From: Bacillus sp. FJAT-49736
GTDB lineage: Bacteria > Bacillota > Bacilli > Bacillales > Bacillaceae_C
Direction of reading: 5' to 3'
DNA length: 64,000 bases
NCBI RefSeq assembly: GCF_018343615.1
Contig: NZ_JAGYPI010000001.1
Coordinates: 1,692,960-1,756,959, forward strand
Position 1 is the first letter of the stretch. Every line of letters begins with the position of its first letter. The notes beneath the pieces were generated by a model, which was given only the letters and a program-made list of their open reading frames with translations, made no database searches and was not told the origin of the DNA. A program made the position numbers and the translations under genes. Of the stretch, positions 55,123-63,774 are shown piece after piece.

Positions 55123-56226
55123 CTATTTTTTTGCCTTTTTATAAAATGGTGTTGGTACAACTTTTGCTTTTAATAATTTTCCGCGTATTTCTATTTCTAC
55201 CTCTTGCCCTATTTCGCTGTATTCGGTATTTACAAGAGCCAGCCCAATATTGGTTTTGAAAGTAGGAGATTGTGTTCCAGAGGTTACTTCTCCAACCTCA
55301 CTATCATTTACAAATACCTTGTAACCATGTCTTGGTATGCCACGGTCAATCATTTCTACTCCGACAAGCTTGCGCAGTAAGCCAGCTTCTTTCTGCGATT
55401 GCAAAGCAGCTTTGCCAATAAAATCTGCTTCCTTTCCTACCTTCACAGCAAAGCCAATGCCAGCCTCTAATGGTGATATATCAGAGGAAAGCTCCTGACC
55501 ATATAAAGGAAGTGTTGCCTCAAAACGAAGTGTATCCCTTGCTCCTAAGCCACATGGAAGTACACCATCTTCTTTGCCGGCATCCAATATCGCCTTCCAA
55601 AGCATTACAGCATCTTCTTTATTGCAATAAATTTCAAATCCGTCTTCACCTGTGTAGCCAGTTCTTGAAACTAGTGCAGTCACACCGTTCAATTCAACAT
55701 TTGGAGAAAATTTAAAAAACTTAATTTCTGATAATTCCTTGTTTCCAACAAGTTTCTGAAGGATTTCCTCTGCCTTCGGACCTTGCAGTGCAAGCTGAGC
55801 TAACGAATCAGAAATATTTTCAAGAACTACATCGCCGCTTACATGGTCCAGTAGCCATGAAAAATCCTTTTCAATGTTTGCCGCATTCACAACCAGCAGA
55901 TAATCCTCATCAGAATTTTTATAGACTAATAAATCATCTACTGTACCGCCATTTTCATAGCACATTGCCGTATACTGTGCACCGCCATCCGCTATTTTCG
56001 AAACATCATTCGTCATCATTTTTTGTAAAAACGCTAAACTATCTTTTCCTTTTACCGTAAATTCACCCATATGGGAAACATCAAATAATCCAGCTTTTGT
56101 TCTAACAGCTTCATGCTCTTCCTTAATGCTTGAAAACTGAACTGGGAGCTCCCACCCTCCAAAATCAATTGTTTTTCCGCCATACTCTTTATAAACGTCA
56201 AACAATGGTGTCCTTTTTAATGACAT
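55123..56226 (-). CDS. gcvT: Glycine cleavage system aminomethyltransferase (T-protein)
   Basis: A 367-residue folate-binding protein that releases ammonia from the H-protein arm and transfers the methylene group to THF. Seen are [27 protein letters not shown], the folate site [13 protein letters not shown] and [11 protein letters not shown]. First gene of gcvT-gcvPA-gcvPB, governed by the glycine riboswitch upstream. Confidence 0.96.
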   Translation of the reverse strand: MSLKRTPLFDVYKEYGGKTIDFGGWELPVQFSSIKEEHEAVRTKAGLFDVSHMGEFTVKGKDSLAFLQKMMTNDVSKIADGGAQYTAMCYENGGTVDDLLVYKNSDEDYLLVVNAANIEKDFSWLLDHVSGDVVLENISDSLAQLALQGPKAEEILQKLVGNKELSEIKFFKFSPNVELNGVTALVSRTGYTGEDGFEIYCNKEDAVMLWKAILDAGKEDGVLPCGLGARDTLRFEATLPLYGQELSSDISPLEAGIGFAVKVGKEADFIGKAALQSQKEAGLLRKLVGVEMIDRGIPRHGYKVFVNDSEVGEVTSGTQSPTFKTNIGLALVNTEYSEIGQEVEIEIRGKLLKAKVVPTPFYKKAKK

Positions 56227-56285
56227 TGTTATTCCCCCTTATTTGATAGTAAATCTTATTATGCCACCTTTAATGTAAGAAGGCA

Positions 56286-56326
56286 TAAAAATGGACAGAG
56301 AAACTCCTTAAAAAGTTCCTCTGTCC
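56286..56326 (-). terminator. Riboswitch expression-platform terminator
   Basis: GGACAGAG (56293-56300) pairs with CTCTGTCC (56319-56326), with AACT/AGTT adding to the stem, and is followed on the minus strand by ATTTTTAT. It ends the glycine-riboswitch leader when glycine is low. Confidence 0.75.
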
Positions 56327-56492
56327 TGTAACCTGAAAGTTTACCATTCTCATGGTTTTCCTCTTGGGTGGCTTCAAAAAGTAAGCGCTCTCCAGAGATG
56401 CGTCAAACAAGAGTCTTTTTGCCTGAGAGATTCACAACTTTCGTTATTTGCTCCTTCGGCGCTGCCGACATCTTTGGCAGTCTCTCCCCTTG
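56293..56492 (-). ncRNA. Tandem glycine riboswitch of the gcv operon
   Basis: On the minus strand the first aptamer starts near 56492 with GGGGAGAGACTGCC, followed by GCCGAAGGAGC and TCTCTCAGGCAAAAAGAC, and ends with CTCTGGAGAG. The second has CCACCCAAGAGG, then a variable hairpin, and CTTTCAGGT ... GGACAGAGG. These are the conserved parts of the two cooperating glycine aptamers. A terminator overlaps its end. It normally turns on gcv genes when glycine is abundant. Confidence 0.92.
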
Positions 56493-56651
56493 TTCTCATT
56501 CGCCTATATTTAATTAAAAAGTGGGCATACTAAGAAATAACGAAAATGTCATGCTTAACAATATGTTCAAGCTATTTTCATCCTATCATTAAACACTTCA
56601 TTCAGCAATCAATTTTTATAGTATATTAAGATAATTTTTCATCTATTAAAT

Positions 56652-56756
56652 AGGCTGTTTTAAAAACATTGTTGCTTTTGGTGAACGTAACCAAATTACA
56701 CATTTACATTGGTTCAAAATCCGTAATGTTCTTACTAAATGATGCCCGGAAACCAA
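56652..56756 (+). repeat. Dispersed repeat copy between the gcv leader and yqhH (105 bp)
   Basis: AGGCTGTTTTAAAAACATTG, then TTGCTTTTGGTGAACGTAACC, at the left, with CCCGGAAACCAAG at the right as a decayed inverted counterpart. The block ACATTGTTGCTTTT is shared (in reverse) with the other copies. Between the riboswitch and the repeat, 56493-56650 is AT-rich and probably holds the gcv promoter. Confidence 0.55.
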
Positions 56757-56850
56757 GTCTATATTAGGATTGCAAACTTTTAAATTTTAAACAATACATG
56801 CGAAAACAACCATTAAATGGCATTACTGAGCATAATTAAGGAGTGGCAAT

Positions 56851-58557
56851 ATGACGGTCAATATTGAATTTGATCAGGCTTGGGGCGAGGAATTATCCAA
56901 TCGTTTTCATAAGGACGGTCCATGGGGTAATTGGGAGCTCTATAAGCTAGCAGTTGAAATGGAAAAACATATTATTATCCCTGAATTTGAAGGGCTTCAA
57001 GCGCCGAAGCATTTAGCAAATTTGAAACCATTACCTCATCAATTAGAGGTTGCAAGACAGGTAGTTGAAAATATGAATGGTAAAGCAATCCTAGCAGATG
57101 AGGTCGGCCTTGGAAAAACAATTGAGGCGGGATTAATCCTAAAAGAATATATGATTAGGAAGCTTGTGAAAAAGGTGCTCATCTTAGTGCCAGCATCCCT
57201 AGTATCACAATGGGCATTTGAACTAAATACGAAGTTCCATATACCTGCTGTCGCTCAAAAGAAAAGCTATGTATGGGATCAATTCGATTGTGTTGTATCA
57301 TCCATCGATACAGCTAAGAGAAGTCCGCATCGGGAAAAAATATATGATCAAAATTATGATCTAGTTATTATCGATGAGGCGCATAAGCTTAAAAATCATA
57401 AAACAAAGAACTATGAATTTGTACAAAATCTTAAAAAGAAATTCTGTCTGTTATTAACAGCAACTCCCATTCAAAACCGGATCGATGAAATTTTTCATCT
57501 AGTTTCATTATTAAAGCCTGGTCATCTCGGAAATCAAACAGGATTTATCGAAAAATTTAAGAACGGCGATCGAAATATTAAAGATGATAAGCATTTGAAT
57601 GACCTCGTGAATAAGGTTATGATTCGCAATCGCCGTTCAGATACGGGAATTGAATGGACAAAGCGGCATGTGAAAACTGTGCTCATTGAATTTACCAAAG
57701 AAGAAAGAGAGCTTTATACAGCTATTGATATTTTAAAGCAAAATGATGATTATTTTTCCAGTGCCGGATTTACCATTATGACACTGCAAAGGGAAGCATG
57801 CAGCAGCAGAGAAGCCGTATACTACACATTAAAAAACATGCTCCAAAAGAGAGAAAATCCAACACCTGCATTCGAGGAAAAAATAAAGTTCCTTATTCAG
57901 AAAATCGAGGCAGTTAAGCAAAATTCCAAGGCCGAAAAAACACTTGAGCTCATAAAGCAAATTAATGACAAGGTCATTATTTTCACAGAATACCGGGCAA
58001 CCCAACTCTATTTGCAATGGTTTCTAAAACAACATGGAATAACCTCTGTTCCATTTCGCGGGGGCTTTAAACGCGGCAAGAAAGATTGGATGAAGGAACT
58101 ATTTCAAAAGCATACACAGGTTCTCATTGCAACAGAGGCGGGAGGCGAAGGAATTAATTTACAATTTTGTCACCATATGATTAACTTTGATCTACCATGG
58201 AACCCAATGAGGTTAGAACAGAGAATAGGACGTGTTCATCGCCTTGGGCAAGAGGAAGATGTTCATATATATAATCTGGCAACGAAAAATACAGTGGAAG
58301 ACCATATCTTAAAGCTATTATATGAAAAAATTAATTTATTTGAACGGGTTATCGGAGAATTGGATGATATTCTTACACGCCTGGAATTTGGCAAATTAGA
58401 GAACCATTTAAAGGATATCTTTCAAAATTCTAAATCAGAAGGCGAAATGAAGATTAAAATGGAAAATTTAACAGAAATGATTCAATTTGCAGAAAGTATT
58501 AAAGATAATGAGGAGGGATTGATGCATGCAGCAAGCGGAAATTCATCAATTTCTTGA
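56851..58557 (+). CDS. yqhH: SNF2-family helicase-like ATPase YqhH
   Basis: A 568-residue superfamily 2 ATPase. Motif I is LADEVGLGKTIEAG (about 75-90), the DEAH box is IIDEAHKLKN, motif III is LLLTATPIQN, motif V is ATEAGGEGINLQ and motif VI is QRIGRVHRLGQ. It likely remodels nucleoprotein; the target is unknown. The yqhG gene starts inside its 3' end (32-base overlap), as in B. subtilis. Confidence 0.93.
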   Translation: MTVNIEFDQAWGEELSNRFHKDGPWGNWELYKLAVEMEKHIIIPEFEGLQAPKHLANLKPLPHQLEVARQVVENMNGKAILADEVGLGKTIEAGLILKEYMIRKLVKKVLILVPASLVSQWAFELNTKFHIPAVAQKKSYVWDQFDCVVSSIDTAKRSPHREKIYDQNYDLVIIDEAHKLKNHKTKNYEFVQNLKKKFCLLLTATPIQNRIDEIFHLVSLLKPGHLGNQTGFIEKFKNGDRNIKDDKHLNDLVNKVMIRNRRSDTGIEWTKRHVKTVLIEFTKEERELYTAIDILKQNDDYFSSAGFTIMTLQREACSSREAVYYTLKNMLQKRENPTPAFEEKIKFLIQKIEAVKQNSKAEKTLELIKQINDKVIIFTEYRATQLYLQWFLKQHGITSVPFRGGFKRGKKDWMKELFQKHTQVLIATEAGGEGINLQFCHHMINFDLPWNPMRLEQRIGRVHRLGQEEDVHIYNLATKNTVEDHILKLLYEKINLFERVIGELDDILTRLEFGKLENHLKDIFQNSKSEGEMKIKMENLTEMIQFAESIKDNEEGLMHAASGNSSIS

Positions 58558-59323
58558 ACGCTATTTCACTGCCAATGACTGTGAATTACTAGAGAATCAC
58601 CCTGGATATTTGACTGTTCAGTTAACCATTGATATGGATAAAGAACTGATGAATCGACCTTTTTATTGGCATTATCTTGAGAAAACTGGCGGCATCCCAA
58701 ATCCCGCCAAACTCACCATCATAACCGATAAAAGTAAAGCTCCGGATGAAATCAAAGGAGAGATGATTCATTTCGGCGCTCCCCGACTTCATCAAATATT
58801 CCAATCGACCAAAGACCTTGCGGGATATATTCGTTTGTATGAAGAAACAAAAGTGACTCAACATCAGCAAAGGCCATTATATCCATGGCTAGGTGTGAAC
58901 ATTAAAGTTTCATACCAGTGCGACAGGAAGAGGGATATATTTCGGTCATTTGGTCTTAACATGATTAATGGCGCATTGGTAGAGAATTTTCAGAAGCATC
59001 TACTAGAAAAAAAACTAACTCCAAAAATACCTGATTTGTGTTTTACACTTTCTCCCATTATCATGCCGAAAAGCGGAGTGAACAGAATTGAATCCTATCT
59101 ACAACAAGAAATTCTTGGTGAAGATCACAGTTGGGCAGAACAAGCAAAACAAAGATGGGAGGAGGATTTAGCATTATTAGATCACTTTTATGAAGATTTG
59201 GAAGAAAAACCTGAGAGCTATTTTATTGAAAAAGAAGCACTACGCGAACAATATGAACCGGTAATCAAAATCGAAATTATTAATGGAGGACTATTTTATT
59301 TAAATACATCCACTATAAAATAA
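58526..59323 (+). CDS. yqhG: YqhG family protein
   Basis: A 265-residue soluble protein of unknown function, family YqhG. It has HQFLERYFTANDCELLEN at the start and LYPWLGVNIKVSYQCDRKRD in the middle. The ATG follows GAGGAGG at nine bases and overlaps yqhH, suggesting coupled translation and joint action with the helicase-like protein. Confidence 0.9.
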   Translation: MQQAEIHQFLERYFTANDCELLENHPGYLTVQLTIDMDKELMNRPFYWHYLEKTGGIPNPAKLTIITDKSKAPDEIKGEMIHFGAPRLHQIFQSTKDLAGYIRLYEETKVTQHQQRPLYPWLGVNIKVSYQCDRKRDIFRSFGLNMINGALVENFQKHLLEKKLTPKIPDLCFTLSPIIMPKSGVNRIESYLQQEILGEDHSWAEQAKQRWEEDLALLDHFYEDLEEKPESYFIEKEALREQYEPVIKIEIINGGLFYLNTSTIK

Positions 59324-59324
59324 A

Positions 59325-59374
59325 AAAGGAAAAAGAAGAGTATGCAGATTGTTGCCTCTTCTATTTCCTTTTAA
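59325..59374. terminator. Convergent terminator after yqhG
   Basis: AAAAGGAAAAAGAAGAG pairs with CTCTTCTATTTCCTTTT (about 59325-59372), imperfect but long, with T-rich ends. It includes the last codons of yqzE. Confidence 0.7.
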
Positions 59375-59537
59375 AAATCATCCATATAGCCATTGGAATC
59401 ATTCCAAACCATCTGTTCAAAAATGGAGATTTCTCCATTTTTCTTTGCATTCGAATTTCTTTCCTAGTTGTTTTCGGCATATCAAAATGCTTTACAAAAG
59501 TTTGGGTAATGTATTTTATATAATCATTAGTGGACAT
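59361..59537 (-). CDS. yqzE: YqzE family small protein
   Basis: A 58-residue basic protein beginning MSTNDYIKYITQTFVKHF and ending in a hydrophobic tail (FGMIPMAIWMIFKRK) that may touch the membrane. The family is known only from Bacillus, beside comG and aroK. AAGGGGTG is about eight bases before the ATG at 59537; the earlier in-frame start at 59573 is unsupported. Confidence 0.82.
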   Translation of the reverse strand: MSTNDYIKYITQTFVKHFDMPKTTRKEIRMQRKMEKSPFLNRWFGMIPMAIWMIFKRK

Positions 59538-59580
59538 TTTTGCACACCCCTTTTTCCATTGAAGTGTGCCCACAATCGCA

Positions 59581-60078
59581 CTATTTTATTCTTTTGAGAA
59601 TTTCCTCTACGGTTTCTGGAACGGTTAGAAAGGATGTATCAATCGTAAAACTGGCCGCTTCCTCATAATAAGGCATTCTTAATTCAAATAATGCCTTCAC
59701 TTCTTCTAGCTTTTTATTCATTAAAAGTGGTCTAGAAGTATCATTTTGTAGTCTCTTCATGATAATTTCAATATCACATTGAAGAAATACGGATACACCG
59801 CTTGACTTTATCAACTCTCGATTACCCTTTCGCAGGATAATTCCTCCGCCAGTTGTAATAATGGCATTCATATTTTTGGTGTTTGTTAATATTTCCGATT
59901 CTTTATCACGGAAATAATGCTCCCCTTTTTCTGAAAAAATTTCCGGTATTCTTTTTCCTTCCTGTTGCTCGACAAGATGATCCGTATCGAAAACGGAAAT
60001 ATCGAGAACATCAGACAATTTTTTTCCTATCGTCGTTTTTCCTGCACCCATAAAACCTATAATATAAAGTGGAAACAT
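59581..60078 (-). CDS. aroK: Shikimate kinase
   Basis: A 165-residue kinase of the chorismate pathway. The P-loop is IGFMGAGKTTIGKKL, the substrate Asp is in FDTDHLVEQQ, and TTGGGIILRKGN and the Arg of DTSRPLL complete the site. Usual length. AroQ, the preceding pathway enzyme, is at 42977. Confidence 0.94.
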   Translation of the reverse strand: MFPLYIIGFMGAGKTTIGKKLSDVLDISVFDTDHLVEQQEGKRIPEIFSEKGEHYFRDKESEILTNTKNMNAIITTGGGIILRKGNRELIKSSGVSVFLQCDIEIIMKRLQNDTSRPLLMNKKLEEVKALFELRMPYYEEAASFTIDTSFLTVPETVEEILKRIK

Positions 60079-60096
60079 TCTTTCGAAATTCTCCTC

Positions 60097-60471
60097 TCAC
60101 ATTTCTATCCATTTAGTAATACTTTTTCGATAATGGTCATACACTAATTCATTTTTCGTTTCTTGTCCATAAGAAAGATTTGTTTCTAGAATGATTCGGT
60201 ATTTATGTTCATCCAGAGATTCTATCCTATATGAAACAGTGCCTTCCTCAAATGATAACATACCATGATCTTGTATAGATTGATTTTCAATATGATTGAT
60301 TAGTGTTTTCAAACCTAAAATCATTATACTGTTCCTAATATAATATCCTTTTGCCTCATGTATATAGCGTGACTCTGATACATAAATTTGGACAGAAGAA
60401 ACGAATACAAAAAACGCAAGAAAAGAAAGCATTAATGTAAAAGGCAGGATATATCCCTTTTCATTTTTCAT
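60097..60471 (-). CDS. comGG: Competence pilus minor pilin ComGG
   Basis: A 124-residue protein with a short basic start (MKNEKGYILPF), a hydrophobic helix (about 8-32) and a soluble tail. The position as the last comG gene identifies it; the sequence is poorly conserved in general. GGAGG with nine bases precedes the ATG at 60471, which overlaps comGF by 11 bases. Confidence 0.8.
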   Translation of the reverse strand: MKNEKGYILPFTLMLSFLAFFVFVSSVQIYVSESRYIHEAKGYYIRNSIMILGLKTLINHIENQSIQDHGMLSFEEGTVSYRIESLDEHKYRIILETNLSYGQETKNELVYDHYRKSITKWIEM

Positions 60472-60955
60472 TTTTCGTTTCCTCCATGCTTTGATTTTCT
60501 GTAATCGAAGACGAAAAAAAAGAAAATGCGGCAGTTTCCATACGATCATTTGTAAAATGAACGATTAATTCCATTTTGTTATCATGAATCAAAAACTCCG
60601 CATTTTTTACCTTTTGCAGCACAACCTCATGTCCAGAATCATGTACCCTTCTTCTTATCAATGAACCATATTGTTCATACGTTACCTTTTCCCCATTCAC
60701 ATACAATATGAGCTTATCCCCTGCTACTCCAACATCACTACTATTTCTTATCTCTTTTCTAAGCTGCATTAAAAAGGTATTCCATTCAAATGTTACCTCT
60801 GTGGATAAGGATTGATTGATATGGCTGAAACCTTTAATGATAAGCGGGAATATTCCTAAAATCGTAACAACAATCATCAGTACAAAAATGGATTCTACTA
60901 AGGTAAAGCCGCCTTCATTTCTCCATTGCGGAAATACAGGCTTGTCTACTTTCAT
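60461..60955 (-). CDS. comGF: Competence pilus minor pilin ComGF
   Basis: A 164-residue pseudopilin with GGFTLVESIFVLMIVVTILG, the typical cleavage and methylation site (G|FTLVE), followed by a soluble domain (YGSLIRRRVHDSGHEVVLQ). The ATG at 60955 is chosen (GGAAGG twelve bases upstream); an earlier frame from 60997 is possible. It overlaps comGE by 41 bases. Confidence 0.85.
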   Translation of the reverse strand: MKVDKPVFPQWRNEGGFTLVESIFVLMIVVTILGIFPLIIKGFSHINQSLSTEVTFEWNTFLMQLRKEIRNSSDVGVAGDKLILYVNGEKVTYEQYGSLIRRRVHDSGHEVVLQKVKNAEFLIHDNKMELIVHFTNDRMETAAFSFFSSSITENQSMEETKNEK

Positions 60956-61232
60956 AAAAAACACATACCTTCCAATTTCCATTATTAGTTGTTGCATTTA
61001 GATTGTATAAGGTCCCATCTAATGTTTTGCTGTCGGAGAAAATAGTGTCGTCAATCATTAGTTGTTCCGCTGCCTCATATAAAAACCGGTATGCGACCAG
61101 GGTTTCTTTATATTCCTGAAGCTTCACTATCGTCTGAAACATTAGAGGGAATAGGATGCATGCAACGATAATGATTGCTCCAAATGAAACTAGCCCTTCA
61201 GCAATGGTAAACCCCTTTTCATTCTTGAACAC
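60915..61232 (-). CDS. comGE: Competence pilus minor pilin ComGE
   Basis: A 105-residue protein with NEKGFTIAEGLVSFGA, a pilin-like N-terminal signal and helix, and a short soluble tail. The GTG at 61232 has GGGG eight bases upstream and overlaps comGD by 14 bases. The family is very variable; its operon position is the key evidence. Confidence 0.8.
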   Translation of the reverse strand: MFKNEKGFTIAEGLVSFGAIIIVACILFPLMFQTIVKLQEYKETLVAYRFLYEAAEQLMIDDTIFSDSKTLDGTLYNLNATTNNGNWKVCVFYESRQACISAMEK

Positions 61233-61659
61233 GAAACCTTCCCCTTCCAATATTAAATATCAATGAAAATGTTCGCCCATTTATCTGGAATGAAAGTTTC
61301 CCGAACTTACTGATATTCCCATCCGGTAAAATAGTAAAGGAATTAAAGGTTCCTCCATTCATCAATGTTACAGATGATGTCCATAACCGATTAACAATGA
61401 CTTTCCCTTTTCCTGCTTTCATTACATAACGATTGTCCATTGGATAAAATTGTACTGAAACAGGCTCCTGCCTATTAACCGCATATGTTTGGGCGTAATA
61501 GAGATCTGCTTCTAACTGTGATATTATCAATTTCTTCTCCATTGCATTTTTTAATGGTTTAAAAATCGCCATACTAAAGGAAAGAAATATAGTGAAAAGA
61601 AGTAGGACAATTAACACTTCTACCATAGTAAAACCTTTATTTCCAAAGTTAGCTTTCAA
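61219..61659 (-). CDS. comGD: Competence pilus minor pilin ComGD
   Basis: A 146-residue pseudopilin with NKGFTMVEVLIVLLLFTIFL (G|FTMVE cleavage) and a GspH-like soluble part (RLWTSSVTLMNGGTFNSF). TTG start with GGAGG about ten bases upstream; the start overlaps the comGC stop by four bases. Confidence 0.87.
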   Translation of the reverse strand: MKANFGNKGFTMVEVLIVLLLFTIFLSFSMAIFKPLKNAMEKKLIISQLEADLYYAQTYAVNRQEPVSVQFYPMDNRYVMKAGKGKVIVNRLWTSSVTLMNGGTFNSFTILPDGNISKFGKLSFQINGRTFSLIFNIGRGRFRVQE

Positions 61660-61976
61660 GAACTTTTATCCTCCGAAACCTTTCCGTCTTTGTCAATAAT
61701 AATGGAATTTCCATTAGAGCATTTTGCTCTGCTTTCCTGCAAAAACCCTTTGTTTACCAATTCATTGACACTTGCCGGATACGTATGAAATTCCATTTCA
61801 TATGCTTCTACCTGACCTTGTACCATATTTACGAATGCTTCACACCCTTTATTATTGATACTTTTGCTGTGCTTTGTGATATTTGGAATAGCAACAAATA
61901 TTAAAATGGTGATAACCAAAAGAACCACTAACATTTCAATTAACGTAAAAGCTTTTTGGCTTTTAGTGTATTTCAT
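61656..61976 (-). CDS. comGC: Competence pilus major pilin ComGC
   Basis: A 106-residue major pilin of the DNA-uptake pilus. The prepilin peptidase site and helix read KAFTLIEMLVVLLVITILIF (A|FTLIE), and the tail has two cysteines (GCEAF, RAKCSNG) that form the expected disulfide. AAGGAGG lies before the ATG. Confidence 0.95.
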   Translation of the reverse strand: MKYTKSQKAFTLIEMLVVLLVITILIFVAIPNITKHSKSINNKGCEAFVNMVQGQVEAYEMEFHTYPASVNELVNKGFLQESRAKCSNGNSIIIDKDGKVSEDKSS

Positions 61977-61988
61977 TGAATTTCCTCC

Positions 61989-63056
61989 TTATATGGAATC
62001 CAACATATCAAACATCGGCAGCATAATAGACATATAGACTGCAAGTACTAATAGACCGACAATGATGAACATAATTGGCTGTAATAATTTAAAAACCTTT
62101 TCCATTTTGTCTTCCATTAGCCCAAGGCAATAGCGACTAAAAAAAAGCATTTCTTGATCTAGTTTTCCATTTTTTTCACCATGTTGAATGATGGAAATTA
62201 ACTGTTTATCATAGAACGAAAACTTCTTAAGAGAATCGGAAAAGGAAAGACCTACTGTTAAATCTTTGCGGATGATCTCTGCAACGTTTTTTAACAAAGG
62301 ACGATAATTTTGTGATGCTATGCAAACTAGTATCTCATTAATGGAAAAACCGCTCTGCAGTAAAAAACTGCATTCCCTTGCTAAGAATTGACTGTTGAAT
62401 AATTTATAATATTGTTGAATGATAGGAATCCGGGCAATCCACTCTGCCCTTTTTATTGGAGGCCATTTTTTAAAGAAAATATAGGAGACTGGAATAAATA
62501 AGAAAACACTTACGGAAAAAACGAAGAAATACCGAGGGCCATTCTCCATGATTACGGCAAAAAATTGAATAACTGATGAGGGGTGATAATCTAAAGATGT
62601 GTATAAATCAGTAAATTGCGGAAGTAAGATGTTTTTTAGCATAAAGAGAATAAGGATAAGTATTCCAACTAGAACAAGTGGATATTGTAATAATTTCCAT
62701 AAAGTTTTTCGTTCTTTATCCCTTTTTAATAAGTACTTACCAGCCTCCGCCAAGGCAATAGCAAGATTTCCATGTTTTTCAGCAAAGTAAATTTGAGCGC
62801 AAGCCTTCTTATCAAATTGTTCCTCGCTAAATATTTCATGGATGGCTATTCCTTCTTGAAACTTCTTTAACATATTGCTGGTCAGAGAATAGATATTTTT
62901 ATCTATCCTTCCTAGAAATTCGATTGCCTCAGCCAATGAAAAACCATTTTGAAGCATTTCCCCAAGCCTAGTTAAAAACATACCTTGATCCTTTAGTTTT
63001 CTCCTCTTCCGATTCAAAAACCCAACGATCATATTCCTGTTTAGAGATATATCCAA
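61989..63056 (-). CDS. comGB: Competence pilus assembly membrane protein ComGB
   Basis: A 355-residue GspF-type polytopic protein with GEMLQNGFSLAEAIEFL (first F domain), a membrane helix at about 125-150, AARECSFLLQSGFSINEIL-type second domain and C-terminal helices (about 325-350). The TTG at 63056 has GGGG seven bases upstream. The start overlaps the comGA remnant, the usual comGA-comGB arrangement. Confidence 0.9.
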   Translation of the reverse strand: MDISLNRNMIVGFLNRKRRKLKDQGMFLTRLGEMLQNGFSLAEAIEFLGRIDKNIYSLTSNMLKKFQEGIAIHEIFSEEQFDKKACAQIYFAEKHGNLAIALAEAGKYLLKRDKERKTLWKLLQYPLVLVGILILILFMLKNILLPQFTDLYTSLDYHPSSVIQFFAVIMENGPRYFFVFSVSVFLFIPVSYIFFKKWPPIKRAEWIARIPIIQQYYKLFNSQFLARECSFLLQSGFSINEILVCIASQNYRPLLKNVAEIIRKDLTVGLSFSDSLKKFSFYDKQLISIIQHGEKNGKLDQEMLFFSRYCLGLMEDKMEKVFKLLQPIMFIIVGLLVLAVYMSIMLPMFDMLDSI

Positions 63057-63480
63057 GAGCAATCCCCTTTCTTAAAGTTTCTTTCAATGTGGAGTAATGA
63101 TATGGAGCTGCTTCTCCATTTACCTCACTTAATACTTGTCGCAAAATATTTCCATGAAGAAGCTCGTAAACAGCTACTCTTCGTTTATTATGATAGTGTG
63201 AGCAATATTTTGAACAATTTTCTCCGCAAAAAGGACACATAAGTGTGACAAGCCGTTGTGCTGTAATGCCTATTAATGTTTGCTCAATCTCATTTTGTTT
63301 AATACCAAATTCCAATAATCGATATATCGCTCCTTTTGCATCCCTTGTGTGCAATGTGCTTAACACCAAGTGCCCTGTTAATGCTGCACGAATAGCTATT
63401 ACGGCCGTTTCTTGATCCCGTATCTCCCCTAGGATAATGATGTCAGGACTGTATTGTATTATTACATTGGTTTCATCCGA
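62968..63480 (-). pseudogene. comGA: comGA, 5' half missing (interrupted at about 63480)
   Basis: The C-terminal 170 codons of the competence pilus ATPase. The frame holds Walker B YSPDIIILGEIRDQETA, the His box RAALTGHLVLSTLHTRD, EQTLIGITAQRLVTLMCP and the zinc-ribbon-like CPFCGENCSKYC. Upstream of SDETNVIIQ the frame meets TAA at 63481-63483, and the sequence to the right no longer codes for ComGA. A normal ComGA has about 170-190 more residues including Walker A, and none of that is here. The remnant lacks ATP-binding capacity, so natural transformation should be off unless the insertion excises. Confidence 0.85.
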
Positions 63481-63551
63481 TTAACGATAAACTCGAAAAT
63501 CCTTATATATCAATGGTTTTAAACAAAACACCCCTCAATTTTTAAATATAG

Positions 63552-63620
63552 ATTCACCCTAGTTAACACTAGTGTGTGAGCATTTTGGTGGTCAAGTGGT
63601 CAATCGCTTGACCTTTTTTT
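63552..63620 (+). terminator. Plus-strand terminator and palindromes beside the comGA break
   Basis: GGTCAAG (63590-63596) pairs with CTTGACC (63607-63613), followed by a run of seven T on the plus strand. Upstream lie palindromes CTAGTTAACACTAG and ACACTAGTGT (about 63559-63575). No plus-strand gene is present in 63481-63590, so this terminator may stop comG-opposing transcription or belong to the inserted element. Confidence 0.5.
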
Positions 63621-63774
63621 ATTTATACAGTTCACTTTCTAACTTCGCTTCCTTTACATACATTAAAGAAAGTCGGAATAATATTCTTACCATTTGGTCA
63701 TTGCTGATATTATTTTCAATTTGAATATCTACTAATTTATCGATTAATAGAGCTGTTATACTTTGTTCATTCAT
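63619..63774 (-). CDS. Small unknown protein of the inserted element
   Basis: A 51-residue soluble, helical protein beginning MNEQSITALLIDKLVD and ending in VKEAKLESELYK. GGTGGGG precedes the ATG at 63774, which overlaps the upstream stop by four bases (ATGA), indicating coupled translation. I do not recognise a family. Its position next to the break in comGA suggests element origin. Confidence 0.55.
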   Translation of the reverse strand: MNEQSITALLIDKLVDIQIENNISNDQMVRILFRLSLMYVKEAKLESELYK

